Source: Mixia osmundae IAM 14324 (lineage: Eukaryota > Basidiomycota > Mixiomycetes > Mixiales > Mixiaceae). From it: a stretch of 64,000 bases of DNA. Position 1 is the first letter of the stretch, and every line of letters begins with the position of its first letter. Positions 36,001 through 47,373 of this stretch are shown here, in pieces. The notes under the pieces were generated by a model, which was not told the origin of the DNA, did no database searches, and worked only from the letters and a program-made list of their open reading frames with translations. The DNA lies in NCBI RefSeq assembly GCF_000708205.1, contig NW_014575558.1:994117-1058116 (forward strand), in the 5' to 3' direction. The position numbers and the translations under genes were made by a program.

Positions 36001-37625
36001 TAAGCAGGTGGCATGGTTCTAGTGGGCAGCGGAGGAGCATAGAGTGGCTCGGGCAAAGGCATCGGCTCTTGCGGCATCGCCGTCGTCGGGGGCTTTCGCT
36101 TTCGAGGGCGCCCCTTCGCATCTTCAAGCTGGGATCCCGCCGGTCTAGCAGAGCGTTTCTTCTTGGCAGGCGGAGGACCGTCTGACTTTTGCCTATGCGC
36201 ACTCGCGCTTCGGCCTGGAAGAGCTGCGTGAGGGTCATACATGCCAGACGCGCCAGCATTCGATGGGTCTTGGCCGGGCGTGCCGAAATAATTATCCTCC
36301 TGGGGCTGAGCCGGGTCTGGCAAAAACTGTTTGAATTCGTCTAAAAGATCTTCTGCATGACCGAACAGGCCAGACACTTGCGCATATACCTTGCAGCGTC
36401 CGGCGTGCGGTCAGCGCTGGCAAGACCGTGGAACGAAAGGCTTACATCCTGAATCGGCCTTCCTTCCTTTTGATAGGTTTGTAAGATCTCGAGGAACTTT
36501 TTGTAGGTATCTGGCTCGCCAACGAATCTGTTCTTGATCTTGTTGACGTAGGTGATGGCATGATTGAACTCGATAGGCGCCTTGCCACCCGGAGTACCCG
36601 GCAGAAGCCCTGGCGCGCCCATCATGGTCGGTGTACCACCTGTCTTTTCGGTCAGCTGGCACGATCGATCAGACGTCTCGCGCGTGCCTCCTGTAGGTAT
36701 ATTGAAGGGATGGGAGAGAGCGTTGAGTACGTTTGCCGCGCCGGGGGTAGCAAAACCGGGAGTGGTGTGCCCGTCCAGCTCGGGTGGTCCCTGTGGCATC
36801 AAGCCGAGATGCAAGCTGGCGGTCGTCTCGTCCAGAGACAGGCCACCCTGGATCCGGGTCGTGCCTTCCGGAGTGATGACGGTGATCCACTCTGACTGGG
36901 TGCCGTCGGCATTGGGCAGACACTCGATCCGGTAGCCGGGCGGTAGAAAGGTGTTGAAGCCCTGTATGAGAGCCGGATGACCTTTGAAGAGCGTCGATAC
37001 CCGTGCAATGACACCGGGCGTATCAATCCTGCAAGCCTCTGTGAGCCAGACAGTCTGGTGGACGATCCAAGTCACGCTGACGTTTGAGTCTTGAATTCTT
37101 CGCAATCCAGCCAGGTCAGCACAGGCCAAACGAGCACGCAGAACAGTAGCGCACCTTTCATGACGTCCAGAAAGCGGTTGTAGACCTCGGGCACGTCGCG
37201 GAAGCGCAGCTTGACGTCGTCCAGATACGACAGGGCATCCTTGACGTTGAGCGGACGATAGAGCGCAGCGTGTGCAGCCGCAGACGGCAGATCGTCCGGG
37301 CCAAGATCTGCACCGGGTAGGACGGCGAGTGCGTCTGCAGAGATGCCTTGCATGAGCTGGTTCGCGCCGGCTGATCCATTTGAGAGATGATGGCCTTGGG
37401 CCAGGTCGGCCATGGCATGACTCGCTTCCTCGCGTGCCTCTGCCTGATCTTCCGAGATTGCATCGGCTGGCCGGCTGTCGAGCATCTCCTGGTCGGCCGC
37501 AGTCTGCATGTCGGGCAGCTGCGAAGCGGCGCTCTTCTGCTCAAGCCAGGCGCGCGACGCCCGGCAACGCCAGCGAGTTGCAGAGGGGGCACCTCTTCCC
37601 GGATACGCTTGAATTCTGCCGTCAT
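33060..37625 (-). CDS. SIN3: SIN3-family transcriptional corepressor
   Basis: Scaffold of the Sin3-Rpd3 histone deacetylase complex. PAH1: RPLNVKDALSYLDDVKLRF to DVMKEFKTQTIDTPGVIARV, spliced over a 16-nt micro-exon (37082-37097). PAH2: FNHAITYVNKIKNRFVGEPD to VYAQVSGLFG. PAH3: FFERVAKWIDDKKTYHDFLK. The HDAC-interaction domain follows (GPSYRKLPSTAREVNQPCSG, WEENLQRSEEERFEYDFHIE), then a C-terminal Sin3 region. Start is tentative: ATG at 37625 (MTAEFKRIREEVPPLQLAG) needs a ~32-nt intron to join the main frame; an ATG at 37638 in the main frame is the alternative. The 3' intron 33364-33460 seems to have a GC donor and a CTGAT branch. About six introns; the start lies 69 nt from the divergent neighbour. 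Confidence 0.88.
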
Positions 37626-37693
37626 CGCTCGCTCGCATACGCAACTCGTGCGCTCGGCCGGCCCAGGCAATCTTCGTCCTTGCCACCCAGAAG

Positions 37694-39638
37694 ATGGCTC
37701 AGGCGAAGCTGACAGACTTTTATCCTTCCTCCAGCAGCAACGGCGGGGGGAGCGTCAAGTCGGCAAGGACCACAGAGGATATCAGGATACCGGCAGACAC
37801 GGACAGGGCCATGACCGTTTCTGCTTTCCCTCATCCTCGGTCCCATTCGCCTCATGCTAGCGAGCAGACACCCCTGCTCGCTGGCTCTACACCGACGCCG
37901 CCGCCACCGTTGACGGCAGGCGCAGGATTTGAGCCGCCAAAGACGAGGCCGTATCTGCTCAGGCTGAGCTTTCTCTTCTCGGCCGTCATCACCTGGGCGT
38001 CTCTCGCCTTCCTCGTCCTCATTTGCCTGGCCATAACGCACAGTCAGTTTGTCTACCTGCTACCGTCACATCGCGGCTCGCTCTTCTTGCCGCTCTGGCT
38101 GTCCATCTTTAGCTTTCTGTCGGGCCTGCTGAGCATGATCTACTACTCGGACCCGCTAGACTTTCCTGCTGGTCCGGCCAAGCTCTTCAGCCTGCTCTCA
38201 GCCATCCTCATCCTCGTCGACGTCGTCCTCGTCGGCGTCAACAGGCAGCTCAGACTCGAAGAGGGCTGGCTCACTTTGATCTTGCTCATCATCAACTTTG
38301 TGAGCTATGTCCATTCCCTAGCTGCGACGTCAGTTCTGCCGCAGGAAGATGCACCCGATCTGCCAATCTATCAGCGTCAGCAAGCACTGGCAGAACAGGT
38401 CGGCTTCTTCGCCCGCGCTGGCGAGAATCTCAAGAGTTTCTTCTCCCTCCTGACGATCACGCTGCCCGTCTTTGTACTGCAGCTCGCCACCACTGTCGCC
38501 CTTGCGCTCATCATGCTCGATCTCATCTTACGGGCCTACGACTCCACTGTCGTGCACCAGCAAAGTACAGACCTGTACAAGATCAATCCTTCCAGCTTCA
38601 GCGTCAACTCACCGTCTACGCTACGCCACCATGATCGATCAGACGATAAGGGAATCTTCCCAGGTGACTTCAGGCTTCATCTCGATTGTCGCTTTCTTGG
38701 CACACCCGTCCGCGAACCCCGGTACATCAAGACGGTTCTCTTCGACTCTGACAAAGGCATTCCTGCCTCTGTCGAATCCAGTTGGGCTGTTGATGCTATG
38801 GAACATCTCGACGGTAACGGGACTGCTTACCGGCTATGCATCTACGATCGACCCGGCTACGGACTCAGCGACGTCGCACCGAGCGCCGAGCTGGCCATGA
38901 CCGTCCGTTCGCTCGAGTCTGCCCTTGTCCAAGCCGGCGTGATGGCAGAGATCCAAAGCGCGGTTCCGTTGGGCAGCTCTTTCGTCCTCGTCGGCGCAGG
39001 CTATGGCGCACTCGTCTCTCGCGTCTTTGCAGCCCGCAATCCCAGTGTAGTCGAATCGATTCTCTATCTCGACGCTTCAACAGAGCTGACCCATTTCAGC
39101 CCGGATGCCCAGACGCTAGCCCGAACCTGGCGCTTCTTTTTCAGCAACAGTATGTATTCGTTGCTTGTCCTTGGCGAGCACGGCTGACATTGTCGCAGTT
39201 CTCGGCGCCGTTGTCTCGCCTCTCGGCATCAAGCGATGGCTGCAGATCATCTTCCTGCCCGGACGAGCTTCTCGAGAGGGCAGAATCTTCGGGACTGTCA
39301 CCTCTGGCTTGAACGCGCCAATCTTGCGAGCTGCTCTGCAAGAGTCAGCTGAAGCACATCGACACACTTCTCGTTCGTACCTCGAGCTCAAGCGATCTCG
39401 CAAGACGTACCCAGATGTGCCTGCTATCGTCCTGACGAGCAAGGAAAAGCTACAGTCCAAGGCTGGCTCGGCATGGGAGCAATCTCAAGAATGGCTCGTC
39501 AAGATCATCATCGGCGATAGTCTCGTCAGGTGGGACGAGATCAAGGCAGGCGGCTCTCGTCTCCTCTCCGGTCCAGTGGGACGTGATTCCGCTGGCAAGG
39601 CACTCAAGCAGCTCCTGGCAAGATCGTCCGACAACTAG
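37694..39638 (+). CDS. DUF2417-type membrane-anchored alpha/beta hydrolase
   Basis: Two exons (37694-39149, 39199-39638) give 631 residues. A cytosolic Ser/Pro-rich head ends in EQTPLL, then about six transmembrane helices (about residues 95-290), the organisation of fungal DUF2417 proteins. The hydrolase part starts near FRLHLDCRF and has the oxyanion segment TVLFDSDKG, YDRPGYGLSD and the elbow LVGAGYGALVSRVFA. In ordinary members the elbow is G-x-S-x-G; here the nucleophile position is Gly, so this copy may be catalytically inactive. Function of the family is not established. Confidence 0.75.
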
Positions 39639-39894
39639 CATACGCTCTATACACACATCACGACGCACTAGTCTTGTACATTTGACTGCAATGCAAAGAA
39701 AGGACCCGACGTGCTTGACCGCTCGGGCGTGATAGCTTGATCTGCGCCACGCGTGGCGGGCTATCGACGCTATCGATCTATCTCTGGCACGCGCGCTCAC
39801 ACGTGGTTCGTATTTCGAGTCACCGCTTCTCCGCGGACTCCGCTTGACAGGATGTGAAGCGAGTGCCGTCTATCGTTTCCTCATTGTTCACGAC

Positions 39895-41410
39895 ATGGCA
39901 GACGAGCACACGGCGCTATTGCCTCCTGGCAAGGACAACGAAGCTGGTCATATCAAAGGCCTGCTGCCTCCCAATTCGGCTGTCGAGGTTATCTCGCGCA
40001 GTGAGACGTGGATCCTCTTGAGAGCGACGCGGACGATTGCGATCACTCAGCTGCTGGAATGGTCCCTGTACAGTGTCTCTGTCTTCCTCCTCGGCCATCT
40101 CGGCACCAAATACTTGGCGGCCAGCACAATCAGTCTGGTCACCTTCAATGTGCTCGGCATATCTTTGAGCGTCGGCTTCAGCGGAGCGCTCGACACGCTA
40201 TGTCCTCACTCGTGGGCTTCCCACCCAAAGGAGACAAGTCTACACGCACAGCGGATGCTCTTCATGCTGCTTTCACTCGCTATCGTACAATGTCTCGTCA
40301 TGTCACTGGCAGCAGAGAAAATCTTCCTCTTCCTCAGGCAAGGTGAAGAAATCTCCTACCTGGCTGCCAAGTACCTGCGCGTTCAGGGATTCGCCATCTT
40401 TCCGATGATCGTCTTCGAAGTGCTCAGGAAGTACCTTCAGAGCATGAACCTCATGCGTGCCCCCGCCATCGTCATCGCTTGTATAGCGCCCATCAACATC
40501 GTCTTGTCGTACCTTCTCGTCTCTGGACCCGTTGAAGCCTTGCGCATCGGCTACCTGGGCACTCCCATAAGCTATCTTATCACGAGCAGCCTGTCTGCTG
40601 GACTGCTTGCAGCATACGCCGGCATGCATGCGCGCGAGGGCCACACTGGCTTCACAGCCCGCGCCTTGACCAACTTTGGACAGATGACCAAGCTGGGGCT
40701 AGCAAGTCTTGCTCAGACAGTATCAGAATGGTGGACTTGGGAAGCCATCTTCCTCATGTCATCGCAATTAGGCGCGGATTATCTGGCCAGCATGTCGGTC
40801 TGCATCGCTACCGCAACCTTGGTGAGTTGCTCGTTCCAGCGGTAGTGCTGGTCTGATCAGCGCACAGCTCTACCAACTGCCAATGTCGCTCAACATCGCA
40901 GCCTCTGTGCGTGTGGGCAATCTACTCGGCGCAGAGCGACCAGACCTCGCAAAAGTGTCTGCAAAGACAAGTATGATCATCTCCGTCCTCATTGGCGTTT
41001 TCAGCGCCATCGTCATCTTCTCTCTGCGGAACCAGTGGGGCAGAGTGTTCGCGAGCGACCCAGAGGTCATCGAGATCGTCGCGAACAGTCTGCCTCTCGT
41101 CAGCGCTTTCCAAGTCTTCGACTGTCTGGCGGGCGTCACTGCAGGCGTCCTGCGTGGTGCAGGCCTGCCATGGATCGGTGCGTGGCTCAACGTCGTCTGT
41201 CTGCTCGGAATCGGGGTACCTTTGGGCGGCGTGCTGTGCTTCACCGCGCACCTCAAGATTAACGGTCTCTGGCTCGGAGCTTCCGTGGCACTCTTCCTCA
41301 GTGCGACTGCTGGCACTATCATTGTGAACCGAATCCGATGGGAAGACCACGTCAACATCGTCCAGCGGGAAGGCCTCACCGAACCAGATGCATCCGAATC
41401 ACAGGCTTGA
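39895..41410 (+). CDS. MATE-family multidrug/toxin efflux transporter
   Basis: Two exons (39895-40821, 40868-41410) give 489 residues with twelve hydrophobic segments. MATE landmarks: a helix-1 region ITQLLEWSLYSVSVFLLGHL, SGALDTLCPHSWAS (the family's ALDTLCSQAFGA-like block), LRKYLQSMNLMRAPA, the second-half equivalent SLNIAASVRVGNLLGA, and GVLRGAGLPWIGAWLN. Proton- or sodium-coupled export of organic cations is the family activity; the substrate is unknown. The N-terminus TALLPPGKDN is a plausible dileucine sorting signal for vacuole or late endosome (inference). Confidence 0.88.
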
Positions 41411-41475
41411 TTATAGAGCAAGTAGAATGTTGTAGTTCGATACATCATCTGACAACAGGTTGGCGGCAGCACGAG

Positions 41476-42534
41476 TTAAGGACTCACGCTCAATAGCCTC
41501 TTCCGTAGTGATAGCTCATCCAAGTAAGCTGGCAAGTCGAGCAGTCGCTCGACGACTCTGTTGACGATGAGCGCGATTTTCGAGAGAGCATTGTGGCTTA
41601 CCTGGCAGGATATAGTCAATGTCTTCCTGTCCATGACACGCTGTCGACTGATCCTGACCAAAGCAGCGTACGGCGAACGAGTTGAGAGAGGTGTGGGCAG
41701 CCCGAGGTCGCTCTGTGAGGACATGAGCAAGAGTGTCCGCTGGCTCCGCACCCTTCAGAGCCTGGAAGGAGACGATCGACGAGTAGACGAGACGGCAACA
41801 GTCGCGTACTGCTGTAGCTTGAGCTGATATGTCTGGGGATCATCGACTACCGACTGGCTTCATCCGGGAAATAAACCGGTCTGAGCTCAGCCGTGTTGTC
41901 GAGCGTCACAGCATTGTCGACGAGATCGATTGGCCCGAGCTGCTCGACGTTGAGAATGGACTGCTGAGCTGATGCGGAGTGATCGTGTTTCACCGAGGCG
42001 AGTCTGAGAGGCACTACCACTATCTCTGTCTTGACTTGCAGTCAGCTATGCGCACGATCAGCGCCTGCGGACAGGTGGAAGCGACGACTTGCGTGCGCTC
42101 TTCGCCAGAAGAGGTGACCCCGTGTCTAGCAACCCTACATCTAGCGTCGATCGTTGCTGCCAGCCGCAGGAGCGGTCCAGCATAGGTCGGCTCGTGCAAG
42201 CCTTCGAAGCTCGCTCGGGCCGCACAAGGTGTAGCCAGATTGGGCAGCTGACCGCGGGGAAAGCTCGAGACGTCACAGTCTGCCATTCGATCTTCAGGCC
42301 TGCAGGACATCCAACGGACTCGAAGCCGGCTCAAGGCGACCAATCGCTTTGCTACACTCGTTCGCACCTCTGCTACTGTCCGCTGGCGGCAAAACAATCG
42401 TCGGTGCTGATCTCTGCAGGACGCTGAGTAGCAACCCCGTGGGTAAATAGCTCGAAGCAGTCTCGAAGACTATCTGAGGAATTGGAATGACTGGGGAGCG
42501 GGCTGACCAAGCAGACGACAAGATCAGGCATCAT
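41476..42534 (-). CDS. Conserved-looking protein of unknown function, multi-exon
   Basis: Pieced from exon-like segments in three frames: MMPDLVVCLVSPLPSHSN from 42534, TVAEVRTSVAKRLVALSRL, GLKIEWQTVTSRAFP, VKTEIVVVPLRLASVKHDHS to VDNAVTLDNTAELRPVYFPD, QTYQLKLQQYATVAVSS, IVSFQALKGAEPADTLAHVL, and a last exon ending YLDELSLRKRLLSVSP at 41476. Segments are separated by introns with plausible GT and AG sites, but I could not fix all boundaries. No domain recognised. It is divergent from the acyltransferase gene (about 165 nt between starts). Confidence 0.45.
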
Positions 42535-42700
42535 GCCACACATCACAGACCGGATGAGAGCGGATGATTACCGATAGCGAGCAACACGGGCACGAGGAAG
42601 CTGCTCGTTCGCGCAGATCGGACTTATCGGGACTGGGAATGACTCCCACAAGATCTGCCTGCTGCTAGCAGACCTTCCCAAAGTCGAGCGAGCAGCTGCA

Positions 42701-44050
42701 ATGGAACGGCCCCTCGGTCGCATGGAGCGCTTCTCCGTCGCACGAGCCAATGTCGACGTGCCGCCTGTGATTGTGATTGCGGGCGTCTATGCGCCAGACG
42801 AGCTGCCATCGATGGAGCATCTCAGAGACCGTCTGCCCGGCATGCTCTCCTCGTATCCACTTTTGAAGTGCCGCATATTGGACGGACGCACTCGCTCCCC
42901 TCGCTTTGTGACCTGCGACCTCTCTGCTGATCAAGTCCTCTTCAGCGACGACTCGCCTCAAGATTCTGTGGACGCAATCATTCTCGCCGAGCTAGAAGCA
43001 GGCGCCGCGCTCGATCTAGCCACAGGTCCCTTGTGGCGGCTGACACGCCATGCAGCTAGCGGCACCATCACCTTGACCATGTCACATGCCAATACAGACG
43101 GTCGAGGTTCGCTCAACGCGCTCGTCAGGTTCTTAGACAAGTCAGTCCTCCCATCGCCGCCTGATCGACTTACACCCTCGCTCGAGCAGTCCCTCGACGT
43201 TACGCCGAGCTGGTCCCAGCTACTCATCATGTTCTATCAGGAAAAGATCGCAAAGCAACTCCCCGGCTGGCTCGGCCTTGCGCCACGGCCTTGCTGGCCT
43301 CATGCAGTCCTCAGGCGGCCAAAAGACTGTGCGCAAGGTCTGAGGACGTTTGCTTGGTCGGCTACTATTGTTTCAAGGCTCAAAGCAGTTGCTAGACTAC
43401 ATGGCGTGGCCACATTGCAGCCTGTTCTCATGACAGCCATCATGGCGGCTCTTGTGATTGCCGTCAGTGATGAAGAAGTGCTCGTGTCTCTTTCCACACC
43501 AGTCTCCTTGCGAGATGCCAGAATACATACCGATGCCACTGGCAATTTTCCGACGCTCATCGTGACTCGCTATGCGCTCAGGCAGGAACAAGACTTTTGG
43601 CAGCGCGCTAGAGAATACGCTGTCACCCTCAATTCGCCCGCCGAGCGCTCATGGGCACAAGGCATGATCGGCATGATCGCCTACGGGCCAGACTCACCCC
43701 ATCACAAACCTACGCCCGAAGAGCCGACAGAGAAAGAAGCAATCCTGAGGCGCGCTTACTCGACGCATCCCTACTTCCGCGGCTCCGTTGAGCTATCCAA
43801 CTTGGGCGCGATCAGAGTTCCTGATAACATGCATCGTATCATCTTTGCTCAAGCCGCCAGTCCAATGGGATATCCTCTCTGCTTCAATGCTGTCGGTGGA
43901 GTGAACAGAGATCTTATCATTACGCTCACTTATTTCCAAGATGCTCTCGGTCCGGATCTCATTGAGCGCTTAGGCTCCGCCTTCGAGCTGGCCATCTCCA
44001 GACTCATCAGCGGCGAGCAAGCCGCAACGTTTAGCGAGCTATGTTCTTGA
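42701..44050 (+). CDS. Acyltransferase-like protein (condensation/alcohol acetyltransferase type)
   Basis: Single exon, 449 residues. The active-site motif H-x-x-x-D-G is present in MSHANTDGRGSLNALVRFLD (about residue 128), and a later structural block ELSNLGAIRVP corresponds to the NxG segment of AATase/condensation folds. The N-terminus LGRMERFSVARANVDVP matches the start of the alcohol O-acetyltransferase (ATF/AATase) Pfam family. Such enzymes transfer acyl groups from CoA to alcohols or amines; the substrate cannot be told. No introns, unlike most neighbours. Confidence 0.75.
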   Translation: MERPLGRMERFSVARANVDVPPVIVIAGVYAPDELPSMEHLRDRLPGMLSSYPLLKCRILDGRTRSPRFVTCDLSADQVLFSDDSPQDSVDAIILAELEAGAALDLATGPLWRLTRHAASGTITLTMSHANTDGRGSLNALVRFLDKSVLPSPPDRLTPSLEQSLDVTPSWSQLLIMFYQEKIAKQLPGWLGLAPRPCWPHAVLRRPKDCAQGLRTFAWSATIVSRLKAVARLHGVATLQPVLMTAIMAALVIAVSDEEVLVSLSTPVSLRDARIHTDATGNFPTLIVTRYALRQEQDFWQRAREYAVTLNSPAERSWAQGMIGMIAYGPDSPHHKPTPEEPTEKEAILRRAYSTHPYFRGSVELSNLGAIRVPDNMHRIIFAQAASPMGYPLCFNAVGGVNRDLIITLTYFQDALGPDLIERLGSAFELAISRLISGEQAATFSELCS

Positions 44051-44184
44051 TCATACCGAGGGCACTACCGTGACGTGCGACTCCGACGCGTCTTCGGTCT
44101 GTGCTTTCTGAATCTATATCTGCTTCGACCCTGACCCCATCTCATCCGCACATCTCAATTTCACGCACACACACATTCTGCACC

Positions 44185-46358
44185 ATGGGAAGCATCTCAC
44201 TCGTAGACCAGAACCTCACAAGCTCACCGTCCTCATCGCCCGGCGATTCACCCCTCAAGGCGTCTCCTTGCTCACCCGGCAAATTTATCCATGAAACAGA
44301 GATGCCTCTTTCAGTTCTGTCAGACGTTCCCATAGGCGCCGCTACCGTACTATCTCCCGTCGCAGAAGAGGCGGAGAGCCCGCTGAAGAAGCCCCCGCTC
44401 GACCTTGCCGAAGATGACGGCGATACCTCGTCAATGCTAGGTACGCAACGCCGTGTTTATTGAGTCTATCTGACATCATTGGGCAGCTGAAATGTCGCAT
44501 GCCACGGCCGAGGCAAGTGCCATCAATGCCTCGAGCAAGATCAGCTCCGATCACTCCAGGATAACGCCTCTGTCACCTCAGACGATGCCCTCGTCGCCTG
44601 GACACGAAGTGAAGAAGAAATCGTCTACGCGCCATCTCAAGCGCATCTCATCAACCCTCTCACCGTTTCGTAAGTCGCCCAAACAGAGTCAGGATTGCGA
44701 GGACAGCTTCTTGCTCGAATCGCCAGCTATTTCGCCTTCAAAACTATCTCCCCATAAATCCAGTGATCCAGGCAGCGGCCACCTTACAACGAAGAAAACG
44801 GCCTTGGCGAGCGCCGTTGCCGCTCTCGCACACGCAGCCACGCATGTCACTCGCGGTACCGTCGGCGTTCCGCATGAGTCGCAGTCGAAAGACCTGGCAG
44901 ATATGCTGACGAAACCTGCTCAGTCCGTGCTTTCGTCAAAAGACCCCGGCGAAGACAGCGCAAGCACGGGGAGCATGTCGCTGACATCCACTCACATTAA
45001 CGAGGCACCTTCGTGTGGGTCTACGGAAGAGAACACATCGGGTCTGGAACTGACAGAAGCGGCATCGCTGGCCTACGATGCCGAGATCTGCCGCGAAGCA
45101 GAGACTGAGACTAAGCTTCCGTTCAACAAAGGCAAACAGGTTGATGGCGCAAATCGCAAGCCGATGACACTTTCGCTTGGATCTCTCGAGGGCACTCGCT
45201 TTGGTTCCTCCAGGTCACCAATCGCAATGTCGTCACCCATGCCTGGCTTGGCAGCAGATCACGTTCCGCGCAATCCAATGGAGGATGAACAGCTCGAAGT
45301 TCGTGCGAGAGCAGACAATGGCTACAGCGCACTGATCAAGCCCTCAGCCGAGCCACAGCGCATCCTGATGGCCCGCTTGAGGGCCTTTATCTTGGGCTAC
45401 GTATTGCCTTATAAGATTGCGCTTGTCATGCAAGAGCTTCTGACGCACGGCACTTTCACGCGACAGCCCGCTCTCGGTATGACGGCAGACAAGATCAACT
45501 GGCCTCTCCTGTCGATTCTACTGCTTTTGATCTGCAACTGGCGCACTTTGCCGTTTGTCTGGCACATCCGTCTCTGGAGTCTCGTGCCTCGGTATTACTT
45601 TGCTCGTACGCTCGAGATCCTCTATGCACAGTCATACTACGGTTCCAAAAACGAGATTGAGATTTTACCCAAGCTACTCAACACGACCATCCAAGCGTCA
45701 CCTTTCAAACATCAAGTCTCCACGGTCTTCGGCTCGACCTACGAGGACTGCGACTACCATCTTCATCTGTCCAATAGCGCCTTCTCGTACAGACTGGACG
45801 AGGCTCGCATGGCCTGGTATCTTCACTCGGTCTTCTTCGCCACCGATCAGCTCAAGAATCTCTACATGGCTCTCGGCGGCGTCAGCTACACGTTCAAGCG
45901 CGAAGTACCCATGCTCACCGAGTATACCATCGACGTTGGTATCGAGACATGGGACCAGAAATGGGCAAGTTGCATGTACGTAGCTTCTGCTGTGGCTCAC
46001 ACCCGCACAGATCTATCTCTGGGCCAAATGGACCACAGAGACACCCAAAGGAACTGTCACGCATTGCGAAGCAATCTGTCGCTGCACCTTCAAGATCAGA
46101 GCGGATCCACTGCGTCGTTCGGTACCACCTGGACGTGTGCTCTCGCTCGCTGGATTTGGACCGACGCTGGTCAACTGGAAGCAAGCTCGCGTGATCCGCG
46201 CATCTGGCGGTCATCAGGCTGCTCTCGACTGGCTTCTCAAAGGTCGAGAGGAGAAGGGCACCGACGGCATGGACGTCTTTGAGCCCGAGCGCATCCGTCG
46301 CCTGCTCGAGCTTGCTCCGGGCAGCGATCTTCAGGCCGTCAAAGCTATCATCAGCTAA
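44185..46358 (+). CDS. Membrane-anchored hotdog thioesterase-like protein
   Basis: Three exons (44185-44440, 44487-45964, 46011-46358) give 693 residues. The first ~300 residues are Ser/Pro-rich and probably disordered. Then come hydrophobic helices (RAFILGYVLPYKIALVMQEL, WPLLSILLLLICNW), and a hotdog-like domain with DCDYHLHLSNSAFSYRLDEAR, the 4HBT-like signature of fungal thioesterase-like/THEM6-type proteins, FKREVPMLTEYTIDVGIETW, IYLWAKWTTETPKG. The intron 45965-46010 appears to start with GC (TGG|GCAAGT); a GT in the same region would shift the frame. Enzymatic activity is unproven. Confidence 0.7.
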
Positions 46359-46386
46359 AGGATGCATGTTGTAGCACTGTGAACGA

Positions 46387-47025
46387 TCAGGGTCGTTTGT
46401 CCACCTCAACGGAGAGGCCGAGATTGGTACATTTGCCTCCCGGCGACTTGCAAGAGGGGCTGGTCGCGCAGACTGCTTCAGCAGTAGCAGTATAGTCGAG
46501 CTATCGACCCATCAGCGCTGCTGATGAGGGCAAGACATGAGCTCACATCGCCGTCGGGAGCGGATGGATCGATCTTGTATTGAACCGAGATGACCGGCAC
46601 ACATTGAGCGAGACCTTCTGGCGGATAAGCAGGCTGACTGAGCTGGGTTTGCAGCTGGCTTACATCCTCGACGGTCATTGTTAGGGCCCCAGTAGGCGCC
46701 AAGAGCGCGAGCCGTAATGCTGATAGTGGCCCAGTAAACATCACCGTATTCGGTATGGCTGGTGAGGACATCCCAGTCGCCTTGCTGCGGGCCTCGAGAT
46801 CAGCATGTGCCTAGCAAGGCTGGAGAGACGGACAGGCGTGACCGTGTAGCGACCGGTGACTGCACTTTTCTCACTGCTGATGTCCGCAAGGACCATGATG
46901 TTGCCGACCGCCGCGGTGCCAAAGCCAGCACAGCTGGTCGTTCCGCTCAGTCTGATCTCCCAAATGTTGGCGTGAGCCAGGCTGACGAAGAAGAGGACGA
47001 GTAGCGTTGCGATCTTCATGTCCAT
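46387..47025 (-). CDS. Secreted protein of unknown function
   Basis: Signal peptide MKIATLLVLFFVSLAHA (ATG at 47019, with another in-frame ATG at 47025), then NIWEIRLSGTTSCAGFGTAA. A middle exon encodes TVMFTGPLSALRLALLAPTG, VEDVSQLQTQLSQP and KIDPSAPDGD, followed by a GTGAGC donor and a last exon DYTATAEAVCATSPSCKSPG ending DKRP with TGA at 46387. First-intron boundaries near 46760-46830 are unclear. A Cys-poor secreted protein not obviously related to families I or II. Confidence 0.55.
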
Positions 47026-47373
47026 TTCGCCTCGCTCGAACGTGTCTAGTCGGCTTAACGCGGACAAAACACCGAAGGGAACAAATACGGAGCTTCTGTG
47101 ACGCACGGAATGGCGTTGAAGATGTGGCCGTGTCTGGAAACGTTGGAACTTGTCTCGGCATTGGTGGAATCAGGTCAAGGACAGGCATCAGCGGAGTTTG
47201 CAGCCGGTCAAGCTGACAGAATCGCACGAGAGGGCAGTGCGCGCGACCTAGGTACACCTCGATCGATCGAAAAAGTGATCGATTGATTGATCGACAGCGA
47301 TTGGACGTACAGACGCGATTCCGAGCTGACGGCGCAGACGATTTTGCATGTGAGCAAGGCCAGAGGAGCTCAT

